From: Verrucomicrobiales bacterium
GTDB lineage: Bacteria > Verrucomicrobiota > Verrucomicrobiia > Limisphaerales > UBA11320
Assembly (NCBI GenBank): GCA_016793885.1
Contig: JAEUHE010000136.1
Span: 1-64,000 of the forward strand
DNA length: 64,000 nucleotides
Reading direction: 5' to 3'
Shown: positions 37,703-45,898 of the stretch, piece by piece
Numbering within the stretch: the stretch's first letter is position 1
Layout of the letters: every line of letters starts with the position of its first letter
Notes under the pieces: model-generated
Databases searched by the model: none
Told to the model about the DNA's origin: nothing
What the model saw: the letters and a program-made list of their open reading frames with translations, nothing else
Position numbers and translations under genes: made by a program

Positions 37703-40099
37703 GTGAATCTCATTCGTCCTTTGATTTGGCTCGGGGTTGCGGGCCTGGGTGCCTTTGGCTACTGGATGATCGCCTCGCAACGAGGGGAGCAGACCAACTC
37801 GGCCTACCTGCTCATTGCCGCCCTCTGCACCTATGCGTTGGGATACCGATTCTATTCCAAGTGGATTGCTGCGCAGGTTCTGACCTTGAACAACCGCCGG
37901 GCTACGCCCTGTGAAGTTCACGAGGACGGCAAAGATTTTGTCAGGACGAACAAGTGGATCGTCTTCGGGCATCATTTTGCCGCGATTTCGGGTCCCGGCC
38001 CGTTGGTGGGGCCGGTGTTGGCCGCTCAGTTTGGGTATCTGCCCGGGACCCTTTGGATTTTGATCGGCGTGGTGCTGGGAGGCGCGGTTCAGGACTTTGT
38101 CATTCTGTTCGGGTCGATGCGCCGCGATGGCAAGTCTCTGGCTCAGATGGTGCGAGAGGAATTGAATCCGACGGCGGGAACCATCGGATTGGTGGCGATC
38201 GTCTCGATCATGATCATCCTGCTGGCGGTGCTGGCGCTGGTGGTGGTGAATGCGCTGGCCGAGTCGCCCTGGGGGGTATTTACGGTGGGAGCCACGATTC
38301 CGATTGCGCTGTTCATGGGTGGATACCTGCGCTTTTGGCGTGTCGGGAAAGTTTTGGAAATCTCAGTCATCGGTGTTCTGCTGCTGTTGGTGGCGGTTTG
38401 GGGGGGGCAGTTTGTCCATGAGCATCCGGACTGGGCCAAGCTATTCACCCTAACTCGCGAGAAGTTGGCGTGGTCGATCATTCTCTATGGGTTAGCGGCC
38501 AGCGTTCTGCCGGTTTGGCTCCTGCTGGCACCGCGGGACTACCTGAGCACGTTCATGAAGCTCGGAACCATCGTCGCCTTGGCGCTGGGCGTGCTGCTGG
38601 TACTTCCGGATCTCCAAATGCCGGCTGTCAGCAAGTTCGTTGACGGATCGGGTTTGGTTGTTCCCGGGGCCCTCTTTCCTTTCTGTTTTATTACGATCGC
38701 GTGTGGAGCGATCAGCGGCTTCCACACCCTGATTTCCAGCGGTATCACTCCCAAGATCATTACTCGAGAAAACTACACTCGGCCCATCGGTTATGGGGCG
38801 ATGCTGCTCGAGTCGCTCGTGGCGATCATGGCCATGATCGCGGCCTGCACGCTCGACCCCGGAGTCTACCTGAGCATGAACGTCACGGGCTCTAAGGCCG
38901 AGGTGGTGCAGAAGGTTGAAGCCTCGGGGCTGAAGTGGTGGGCGCCCGATCCCGCGGCTCCCGGCAAGTTCACGCAATCCGACGTGAAGGTATCCATTGA
39001 GTCGATGGACTCTTTGGCGAAAGAGATGGGAGAAACGACCCTGTTTGGGCGGACGGGTGGGGCGGCGACCCTGGCGGTGGGCATGGCCAATATTTTCTCC
39101 AAGGTGACCCAGGGGCGTTGGCTGGACCTGTGGTATCATTTTGCGCTGATGTTCGAGGCCCTCTTTATCCTCACCACTCTCGACGCCGGGACTCGGGTTG
39201 GGCGGTATCTCCTTCAGGACTCGCTGGGTCATCTGTGGAAGCCTTTGGGTGACATGAGAAGCATCTTTGCGAATGTGGTGGCCAGCTTATTGGTGGTGAG
39301 CGGGTGGGGCTTTTTTCTGATCGCGGGCGTGCGGGATCCTGATGGCGGGGTGAAGGCTCTGTGGCCGATCTTTGGAATCGCGAACCAGCTCCTGGCGAGC
39401 ATCGCGCTCTGCCTGGCGACCACCATTCTGTTGAAGATGCAGCTTTCGGCCGGTGCGGGCTCCGGACGTCCCCGGTTGGCGCTGGTGACCCTGATTCCCT
39501 TGGTTTGGCTGCTGTCGGTCACCATGACCGCCGGCTATCAGAAGATTTTCCACGACAGTCCCCGTATCGGGTTCCTGGCTGCGATCCGAGCTCAGGATGT
39601 CAAAATCGCGGCTTTGGAGCAGCAGCTGTCCGCGATGCCGTCGGGCGCGGAGGGGGCGGGGTTGGCCCCGCTGACCAAGTCCTTAAAAGACGCCCGGACG
39701 GTTCGGTTTAACAATCGCATCGACACCGTGGTGACTGCGACCTTCCTGCTTTTGGTGGTGGCGATCGTGGTGATCAGCGTGCGTGAATGGGTATTGTTGC
39801 TGGCGCGCCGTCGATCGGCGGTGCTGCGTGAGACCGAGCCGGTCTGGCTTTCGGACTCGGCCTTGGTGGAGCCACGGGCTCCGAGTGTGTTGGGCGTTGT
39901 GGCTCTGGGTTGTTCCTTGGCGAAGGAGCTTTCAGGTGAGGCGGCGATCGATCGCGCGGAGACTCGGCTGGTGAGTTGCTGCGTGGAGCCCCGGAAAGCC
40001 GGCCAACCGGCGGAGGTAGCAGAATCAGAATCCGCCCGCTCTCAGGCTTACCGTCAAGCCCTGGAGGAGAAGTATCGTAAAATCAACCGCTGCTGCTAG
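37703..40099 (+). CDS. cstA: Carbon starvation protein CstA (peptide/pyruvate transporter family)
   Basis: A 798-residue membrane protein with about 16-18 hydrophobic segments. Marks of the family are FVRTNKWIVFGHHFAAISGPGPLVGPVLAAQFGYLPG near the N-terminus, VQDFVILFGSMRRDGKSL, and ITIACGAISGFHTLISSGITPK. CstA proteins take up peptides or pyruvate when carbon is short. The start is a GTG at 37703. The extended C-terminus (about 60 residues after the last helix, ending RKINRCC) is cytoplasmic. A nadD gene follows 13 bases downstream. Confidence 0.93.
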   Translation: MNLIRPLIWLGVAGLGAFGYWMIASQRGEQTNSAYLLIAALCTYALGYRFYSKWIAAQVLTLNNRRATPCEVHEDGKDFVRTNKWIVFGHHFAAISGPGPLVGPVLAAQFGYLPGTLWILIGVVLGGAVQDFVILFGSMRRDGKSLAQMVREELNPTAGTIGLVAIVSIMIILLAVLALVVVNALAESPWGVFTVGATIPIALFMGGYLRFWRVGKVLEISVIGVLLLLVAVWGGQFVHEHPDWAKLFTLTREKLAWSIILYGLAASVLPVWLLLAPRDYLSTFMKLGTIVALALGVLLVLPDLQMPAVSKFVDGSGLVVPGALFPFCFITIACGAISGFHTLISSGITPKIITRENYTRPIGYGAMLLESLVAIMAMIAACTLDPGVYLSMNVTGSKAEVVQKVEASGLKWWAPDPAAPGKFTQSDVKVSIESMDSLAKEMGETTLFGRTGGAATLAVGMANIFSKVTQGRWLDLWYHFALMFEALFILTTLDAGTRVGRYLLQDSLGHLWKPLGDMRSIFANVVASLLVVSGWGFFLIAGVRDPDGGVKALWPIFGIANQLLASIALCLATTILLKMQLSAGAGSGRPRLALVTLIPLVWLLSVTMTAGYQKIFHDSPRIGFLAAIRAQDVKIAALEQQLSAMPSGAEGAGLAPLTKSLKDARTVRFNNRIDTVVTATFLLLVVAIVVISVREWVLLLARRRSAVLRETEPVWLSDSALVEPRAPSVLGVVALGCSLAKELSGEAAIDRAETRLVSCCVEPRKAGQPAEVAESESARSQAYRQALEEKYRKINRCC

Positions 40100-40112
40100 C
40101 GAGTGCCGACTG

Positions 40113-40736
40113 ATGAACGAAGGCCCCTCAGATATACCCAACCCACCGTCGTCCCAGTCCACACCGGGGATCGGCCTTTATGGTGGGTCCTTTGATCCGA
40201 TTCACCTGGGTCATCTTTTGGTGGCGCAGGCCGCCTGGGAGGAGCTACGGCTGTCACGGTTGTTCTTCATTCCGGCCGCGCAGTCTCCCTTCAAGCCGAT
40301 GCAGCCTCCCACTCCAGCCTCGGAGCGCCTGCGCTTGCTGCGGCTGGCTTTGGCGGGAGGAACAGGCTACGAAATTGATGATCAGGAGACGCGCCGAGGA
40401 GGGATTTCCTACACCATCGATACCGTTCGTGACTATGGTCGGCGGTTTCCCGGCCACCTCCTGTATTACCTGATTGGGGCGGATCATGTCTCGACCCTGC
40501 CCAAATGGCGGGAAGCGGGGGCGTTGGCGGAGGCGGTGACTTTTGTCGTGATCCCCCGGCCTGGTGAGCCGCCGCATGTGCCGCCGTCGCCCTTCCGGTT
40601 TCACTCCCTGGCCGGGTTCCCTTTGGGAGTCTCTTCCTCCCAAATCCGCGAGCGTGTCCGGACCGGCAAGTCCATCCGCCATCTGGTCCCTGAGACCGTG
40701 GCGGAAGCGATTCGCAACAATCGTCTTTATCTTTAG
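40113..40736 (+). CDS. nadD: Nicotinate-nucleotide adenylyltransferase (NadD)
   Basis: A 207-residue enzyme of NAD synthesis. The nucleotidyltransferase motif GLYGGSFDPIHLGHL is near residues 24-38, with the catalytic (H/T)xGH as HLGH, and the C-terminal SSSQIRERVRTGKSIRHLVPETV contains the ISSTxIR-like motif. It makes NaAD from nicotinate mononucleotide and ATP. It is followed by rsfS, the common bacterial pairing. Confidence 0.95.
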   Translation: MNEGPSDIPNPPSSQSTPGIGLYGGSFDPIHLGHLLVAQAAWEELRLSRLFFIPAAQSPFKPMQPPTPASERLRLLRLALAGGTGYEIDDQETRRGGISYTIDTVRDYGRRFPGHLLYYLIGADHVSTLPKWREAGALAEAVTFVVIPRPGEPPHVPPSPFRFHSLAGFPLGVSSSQIRERVRTGKSIRHLVPETVAEAIRNNRLYL

Positions 40737-40762
40737 CCGAGAACCGGGCAAGCATTGGGTCG

Positions 40763-41128
40763 ATGGATGCAAAGAAACTGGCCCTGCTGTGCCGCGACCT
40801 GGCAGATAATAAAAAGGCCGAAGATATCGTGATTTTGAACGTTCGGGAGTTGTCCTCGATCGCCGACTATTTTGTGATCTGCTCGGGGACGAGTGAGCCG
40901 CATTTGCGTGCGATCGTGGAAGAGATCAGCTCGGGACTGGAGGCGGGGCATGGTGTGGAGCCTCGCGCCAAGGACGGCAGCCTATCCAGCGGCTGGCTGG
41001 TGCTGGACCTTTTCGACGTCATTGTTCATGTCATGCACCGGGATTCCCGGTTGCGTTTTGACCTGGAAAACTTGTGGGGAGACGCTCCCCGTCTGAAGGT
41101 GAAAAAGCCCCGCAAGAAGGCGGATTAG
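40763..41128 (+). CDS. rsfS: Ribosomal silencing factor RsfS
   Basis: A 121-residue RsfS/Iojap protein. Recognisable segments are NKKAEDIVILNVRELSSIADYFVICSG and GWLVLDLFDVIVHVM. It binds ribosomal protein uL14 and blocks joining of the ribosomal subunits in stationary phase. It lies 26 bases after nadD. Its last four bases overlap the end of the convergent gene on the other strand. Confidence 0.95.
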   Translation: MDAKKLALLCRDLADNKKAEDIVILNVRELSSIADYFVICSGTSEPHLRAIVEEISSGLEAGHGVEPRAKDGSLSSGWLVLDLFDVIVHVMHRDSRLRFDLENLWGDAPRLKVKKPRKKAD

Positions 41129-41391
41129 CCGTTAGCTTTCACCATTTCATCGACCAGCTTCTTGAACTCGGCCAGGCCGGTCGCCGGGACGATGATGGTA
41201 TCCCTGCGGCCGTTGACGTCCTCGGTGATTCGGAGGAATCGTCCGCGGGGATTTTGCTTCAAGGACAGGACGAACGTCTTCCGCTCGATCTGTACCTTTT
41301 CCGTCTTTAGCGTTTCCTCATTGGCAGGGGGACGGGGTCCCGCGTTGCCGTAGGAAGACTGCCCATAGGAACTAGCAGCGTCATTAGCCAT
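41125..41391 (-). CDS. DUF3276 / PUR-alpha-like nucleic-acid-binding protein
   Basis: An 88-residue protein. After a Ser/Tyr/Gly/Gln-rich, disordered N-terminus (about 25 residues) comes a single PUR-type domain: KTFVLSLKQNPRGRFLRITEDVNGRRDTIIVPATGLAEFKKLVDEMV. Bacterial members form a Whirly-like fold and bind single-stranded DNA or RNA. The convergent end overlaps rsfS by four bases. AAGGTG lies four bases before the ATG, with a hairpin just beyond it. Confidence 0.88.
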   Translation of the reverse strand: MANDAASSYGQSSYGNAGPRPPANEETLKTEKVQIERKTFVLSLKQNPRGRFLRITEDVNGRRDTIIVPATGLAEFKKLVDEMVKANG

Positions 41392-41403
41392 CTTTCACCT
41401 TCC

Positions 41404-41427
41404 CGCAGGAGTAGATGCTTACTCCTG
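41404..41427 (-). promoter_or_regulatory. Leader hairpin before the DUF3276 gene
   Basis: A perfect 9-bp inverted repeat, GCAGGAGTA (41404-41412) and TACTCCTGC (41419-41427), with a 6-base loop, sits 13 bases before the start codon, directly upstream of the ribosome-binding site. It contains an AGGAG itself. The rest of the 41392-41669 gap shows nothing convincing. Confidence 0.5.
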
Positions 41428-41669
41428 CAACACCACCCATACTATCAAGGTTGATTATTAATCTGAAATGTCAACCCCGGGAATGTCGTAGAAGGGGGTG
41501 AAGAGTGGGATCGGTTGGAAACGGGACACCCGGGCGGGACCTGGCGGCAGAGGCCAGGCTTCCCGCGCCGGCCATTCTAGCGGGCGGTGTCGCCCGGCAG
41601 GACGCCCTTGCTCCAGTTTAGGGCAACCCTCTTATGGCCAAGCCAATGCCGACAATTGTGCGCTCGAGT

Positions 41670-42308
41670 TTACGGCTCCAAGGAGTCGGGCGTGCGGAAT
41701 TTGGTCTGGGTAGTAAACCGGGGGCCCTGAACCAATGTCAGGGTGCGAATGCTGAAGATCAGGATGCCGAGTTCCAGCAAGGCTGTGGAGGTATTCCAAA
41801 TCGTCGACCACAGGGGATACGTGCGTTCGGCGCGGGCTCGTTCCTCGGCGGATACCTTCTGACTCGTGCGGTTGTAGTAGGCGGGGGCCACCACCTTGTC
41901 CATCTGGTAATTGCCCAGGAGGGTGAGGGTCAGCAGCAGGCACAGAAGTCCTCCGTTAAACCGGGAGATTCCTCGGCCGAGATACACCCATTCCGCAACC
42001 AGATGCAGCAGGGCGACGCTGATGCAGAGGTAGCTCAGCGCGTAGAACCGCTGCCAGGCCATCAGACCTACGCCACCGGCGTAAAAATCTCCGATCAGCC
42101 ACTTGATGCCGGCGGAAGAAAAGAAAGGTCCCACCGCCAGAAGGTGGTAAAGCGAACCGCCAAGCCAGACTGCGGCATTCATCAAACCGACGACGCGCAG
42201 GAAAGAGATCACCGGAGGACAATAAGTGGCGTCGATTCCAGTGCCAAGCTTCGTTTGTGTGGGGTTGATCCTTTGCTTGAGAAGCCAGGTCGGCTTTCCT
42301 ATGGTCAA
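41670..42308 (-). CDS. Small integral membrane protein, four helices (DUF4149-like?)
   Basis: A 212-residue frame (TTG start; GTG at 42212 or ATG at 42182 are alternative starts). The core has four hydrophobic helices (about residues 33-62, 76-95, 98-135 and 170-190). MNAAVWLGGSLYHLLAVGPFF and the later WSTIWNTSTALLELG fit the DUF4149/TMEM205-like membrane proteins loosely; I am not sure of the family. It starts 33 bases from the divergent FecR-TPR gene. No function is proposed. Confidence 0.6.
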   Translation of the reverse strand: MTIGKPTWLLKQRINPTQTKLGTGIDATYCPPVISFLRVVGLMNAAVWLGGSLYHLLAVGPFFSSAGIKWLIGDFYAGGVGLMAWQRFYALSYLCISVALLHLVAEWVYLGRGISRFNGGLLCLLLTLTLLGNYQMDKVVAPAYYNRTSQKVSAEERARAERTYPLWSTIWNTSTALLELGILIFSIRTLTLVQGPRFTTQTKFRTPDSLEP

Positions 42309-42341
42309 GTCATCAAAGCGACTCTGGCATCTCGGAACGCA

Positions 42342-45300
42342 ATGAGCCTTGTCCTGGTGGCGAGCCTTTGGCTCACCGGGGCGTGGCCCCGCTCCGTCTG
42401 GGCAGCGCCATCCGGCCCTGGCCCCGGAGCTGGATCTCCAACCAACGGGGTCGTGGTCTTATCCATCGAGGGCGAGAAGGCGCAGGTCGCGATTTCGCGC
42501 TCGGGCTCATCTTCCTGGGACCCGGCGTATGTGGGGCAGGTGCTCCAACCGGGCGATCGCGGACGCACAGGCCCGGACAGCCGTCTCTCGCTTCGTCTCT
42601 CGGACTTGAGCTTTCTCCGGATCAGTGAGCGCAGCGAGTTCACCATCAAGCAGCCACCTTCCTCGGACCAGACGTATGGAATGGCGCTCTGGAAAGGGCT
42701 TCTCTATCTGTTTCATCGCGACAAACCAGGCTCCACCCGAATCGATTCTCGCACCGCGTCGGCCGCCACCCGGGGAACGGAGTTCGTGGTGGCGGTGGAT
42801 GAGGCCAGCCAGCAAATGACCCTGACGGTCTTGGCCGGCGCAGGGGAGCTGACCAATGATCAGGGGTCGGTAGAGGTTCCGGCTGGAGAACGCGGAGGAG
42901 CTGCCTTGGGTGGCAAGCCTGAGCGACTTCCGCGCGTGGAGGCCAACAACGTGATTCAGTGGGTGTTGTATTATCCCGGCATCCTGGATGTTGGAGAACT
43001 CCCGCTGGCCCCTGAAGAGGCCCGCCTCCTGCAAGGCTCGTTGGAAGCGTATCGAAAGGGTGATCTTTCCGAAGCGTTCCGCGCTTATCCCAAGGGGGCG
43101 GCGCTGGCAAGCGAGGCCTCACGAGTGTATCGGGCGGCGCTCCATCTGTCCCTGGGCCAGGTGGACGCGGCCGAAGCCGCGCTCCGGGACATCGGCCGGG
43201 AGGGCGGCTCCAGCGTCGGAGCGGTTGAGTCGAAGCTGGCTGAGGCGCTGCGACGGGTGGTGGTGGCAGTTCGTAATCCGGCCAAGATCGAATCGCGCGG
43301 GGATGAGCAGTCGGAGTCGGCGACCGTCGCCATGGCGCTGTCGTATGAGCAGCAAGCTTTGCGCGACCTGCCCGCAGCGTTGAAAGCGGCGAGGAAAGCC
43401 GTCGAAAGGCGGCCGGAGTTCGGGTTCGGGTGGGCTCGCGTGGCGGAGTTGGAATTCGGGTTCGCCCGAGCTTCCGCGGCCAGGGAAGCCCTGGAACAGG
43501 CTTTGAGGTTGAGCCCTCAGAATGCTCAGGCGGTAGCGTTGAGCGGATTTGTGGCGATGGCCGAGTACCGTTGGAGTGCGGCGCGCGCGCAGTTCGAGCG
43601 GGCCATCTCCCTGGACGGCGGACTGGCCAACGCCTGGCTCGGGCGCGGATTGCTTCGAATTCAGGCGGGTGACGTGGCGGCGGGGCGTGAGGATCTACAG
43701 ATGGCGGCATCCCTGGAACCGCAGCGAGGAATTCTGCGGAGCTACCTGGCCAAGGCATGGCAGGAATCAAACGACCTGCCGCATGCGCGGGAGGAGCTGG
43801 CGTTGGCCAAGGCGCTGGATCCCCGGGACCCGACGGCGTGGCTGTATTCCGCGCTGTTGAATCAATCCCACCATCGCTTGAACGAGGCCGTCCGCGATTT
43901 GGAGCAGTCCCAGGTTCTGAACGACAACCGGGCTGTCTACCGTTCGGAGCTGCTCCTGGATCGGGACCGGGCGGTGCGGAGTGCCAACCTAGCGGCCCTC
44001 TACGCGGACACGGGGCTCTTCGACGTCGGTCTGGCGGAGGCATCGAGGGCCATTTCGAGCGATTACGCGGACTACTCCGCACATCTCTTTCTCGCCAACT
44101 CCTACAATCGCCTGCGGGATCCCCACCAGATCAACACGCGCTTGGAAAGCCCCTGGCTCAGCGAATATCTCATCGCTAACCTGCTCGCTCCAGCGGGCGC
44201 GGGAACGCTCTCTCAGACAGTTTCCGATCAGGAGTATTCCCGGTTCTTTGAGCGAGATGGCTTCGGCTTGGTGTCCAAAACGGATTATCTGAGTCGGGGC
44301 GATTGGCTGGAGAGCGCGGCGCATTATGGACGTTTCGCGCGAATGAGCTACGCGATTGAGACCAGCTACCGGTCCGAGCGGGGGCAAAGACCGAACGAGG
44401 ACTTTACCAGCCATTTGGTCGATGTGCAGTTCAAGCAGGACTTCTCTGCGCGGGACAGCCTCTACGTTCAGGCCCTCTATTATGACGCGGAGTCGGGGGA
44501 CCTTACCCCTTACTACAACCCGGCCCAATCCTTCAGCAAACTGCGGGTGCAGGAGAAGCAGGAGCCTATCGTGTTGGCGGGATATCGTCACGAATGGGCT
44601 CCGGGCGTTCAGACGCTATTTCTCGCGGGGCGGCTCCATGACCATCGCAGTTTCGATCTTCCCGATGCGCCCAGCTACGTGCTGCTGGAGAGCGGTCTGG
44701 GAACTCCGGTGGGCCTGCCGGTGGTCCTGGACCAGAGCTATCAGAGTCGAGCGGTGATCTACACCGCCGAGCTGCAGCAGATCGTTCAGAAAGCTGATCA
44801 CACCTATGTTTTCGGCGGGCGGGCTCAGTTGGGCGGATTCGATTCGGAGAACCGTTACTCCGGGTTGACCGCCGGCTCGGGTTTTCCGCAGCTGCCAGTG
44901 GAGCCATCGACGCGTTCGGATGCCGATTTCGAGCGCTTCAGCACCTACGTTTACGATCACTGGCAATGGAGTCCAAGGTGGTTGGCGGTGGCCGGACTGA
45001 CCTATGACCACATTCGATACCCTTTGAATCATCGATTCGCGCCGTTGGCGGCCGGCGAGCAGACTCAGGACCAGGTTTCGCCGAAGCTGGGCCTGATTTG
45101 GACGCCGCGCTCGGACACGACCCTGCGGGCTGCGTTTTCGCGATCGTTGGGTGGAGTGGCATTTGACCAGAGCTTTCAGTTGGAGCCGTCGCAAATCGTC
45201 GGCTTCAATCAAGTTTTTCGCAGTCTGATGCCTGAGTCGGTGGCGGATGCCAACAGCGCCTCGGAGTTTCAGATCGGTGCCTTGGCGATTGAACATCGGG

Positions 45301-45893
45301 TCAGCTCGAATACCTGGGTGGGACTGATTGGTGAGTGGCTCACCTCGGAGGTGGATCGCACCACGGGCGCGTGGAACTTTTTCGACGTCACCGCGAGCCC
45401 GCTGCCGTCCATGCGCGTTCGGGAGCACTTGAACTATGAGGAGCGATCCCTCACCGCCTACGCCTATCAGCTGCTAGGTCAGGAGTGGTCCTTGGGAGGG
45501 CGGTATCGGTTGAGCCATGCGGAGTTGGATCTCGCCCATCCGGATTTGCCTTCCACCGCGTTTCCGGTCCCTCCCTTCGGATCGCCGGCGACGTCTGCGC
45601 TCCTTCATCAGTTGCGCCTGTTTCTTCAGTTTCAGCATCCGGGAGGATTCTTCTCGTCGGTGGAGGCTCTCTGGCATCGGCAACAGAATTTCGATTACAC
45701 CCCAGACTTGCCCGGGGATCAGTTCTGGCAACTCAACGTCTATGCGGGGTATCGATGGCCTAACCGGCGGGCGGAGGTTCGGCTGGGGCTGCTGAATGTT
45801 ACCGGTCAGGACTATCGGTTGAACTCGTTGAACCTGACGGACACCCTTCCTCGCGAACGCACGCTGGCGCTCACCTTAAAGCTGAACTTCTGA
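42342..45893 (+). CDS. FecR domain - TPR repeats - outer-membrane beta-barrel fusion protein
   Basis: The frame is open 708 bases upstream, but the ATG at 42342 begins a proper signal peptide (MSLVLVASLWLTGAWPRSVWA) and the earlier part overlaps another gene. The 1183-residue product has a FecR-type domain (about 28-175; VGQVLQPGDRGRTGPDSRLSLRLSD, SRTASAATRGTEFVVAVDE), then helical TPR-like repeats (about 215-570; EALEQALRLSPQNAQAVALSGF), then a long beta-barrel resembling a TonB-dependent receptor (about 640-1183) ending in LALTLKLNF. No plug domain or TonB box was recognised. It is probably an outer-membrane protein with a large periplasmic part. Its partner and ligand are unknown. Confidence 0.78.
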   Translation: MSLVLVASLWLTGAWPRSVWAAPSGPGPGAGSPTNGVVVLSIEGEKAQVAISRSGSSSWDPAYVGQVLQPGDRGRTGPDSRLSLRLSDLSFLRISERSEFTIKQPPSSDQTYGMALWKGLLYLFHRDKPGSTRIDSRTASAATRGTEFVVAVDEASQQMTLTVLAGAGELTNDQGSVEVPAGERGGAALGGKPERLPRVEANNVIQWVLYYPGILDVGELPLAPEEARLLQGSLEAYRKGDLSEAFRAYPKGAALASEASRVYRAALHLSLGQVDAAEAALRDIGREGGSSVGAVESKLAEALRRVVVAVRNPAKIESRGDEQSESATVAMALSYEQQALRDLPAALKAARKAVERRPEFGFGWARVAELEFGFARASAAREALEQALRLSPQNAQAVALSGFVAMAEYRWSAARAQFERAISLDGGLANAWLGRGLLRIQAGDVAAGREDLQMAASLEPQRGILRSYLAKAWQESNDLPHAREELALAKALDPRDPTAWLYSALLNQSHHRLNEAVRDLEQSQVLNDNRAVYRSELLLDRDRAVRSANLAALYADTGLFDVGLAEASRAISSDYADYSAHLFLANSYNRLRDPHQINTRLESPWLSEYLIANLLAPAGAGTLSQTVSDQEYSRFFERDGFGLVSKTDYLSRGDWLESAAHYGRFARMSYAIETSYRSERGQRPNEDFTSHLVDVQFKQDFSARDSLYVQALYYDAESGDLTPYYNPAQSFSKLRVQEKQEPIVLAGYRHEWAPGVQTLFLAGRLHDHRSFDLPDAPSYVLLESGLGTPVGLPVVLDQSYQSRAVIYTAELQQIVQKADHTYVFGGRAQLGGFDSENRYSGLTAGSGFPQLPVEPSTRSDADFERFSTYVYDHWQWSPRWLAVAGLTYDHIRYPLNHRFAPLAAGEQTQDQVSPKLGLIWTPRSDTTLRAAFSRSLGGVAFDQSFQLEPSQIVGFNQVFRSLMPESVADANSASEFQIGALAIEHRVSSNTWVGLIGEWLTSEVDRTTGAWNFFDVTASPLPSMRVREHLNYEERSLTAYAYQLLGQEWSLGGRYRLSHAELDLAHPDLPSTAFPVPPFGSPATSALLHQLRLFLQFQHPGGFFSSVEALWHRQQNFDYTPDLPGDQFWQLNVYAGYRWPNRRAEVRLGLLNVTGQDYRLNSLNLTDTLPRERTLALTLKLNF

Positions 45894-45898
45894 GTTGG

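Noticed and set aside
41634-42341. Upstream extension of the FecR-TPR-barrel protein
   Set aside because: It overlaps the membrane protein on the other strand, has no domain, and the clear signal peptide starts at 42342.
42646-44082. A 478-codon minus-strand frame
   Set aside because: Its product is Pro/Arg-rich and antisense to the FecR-TPR coding region; typical of GC-rich shadow frames.
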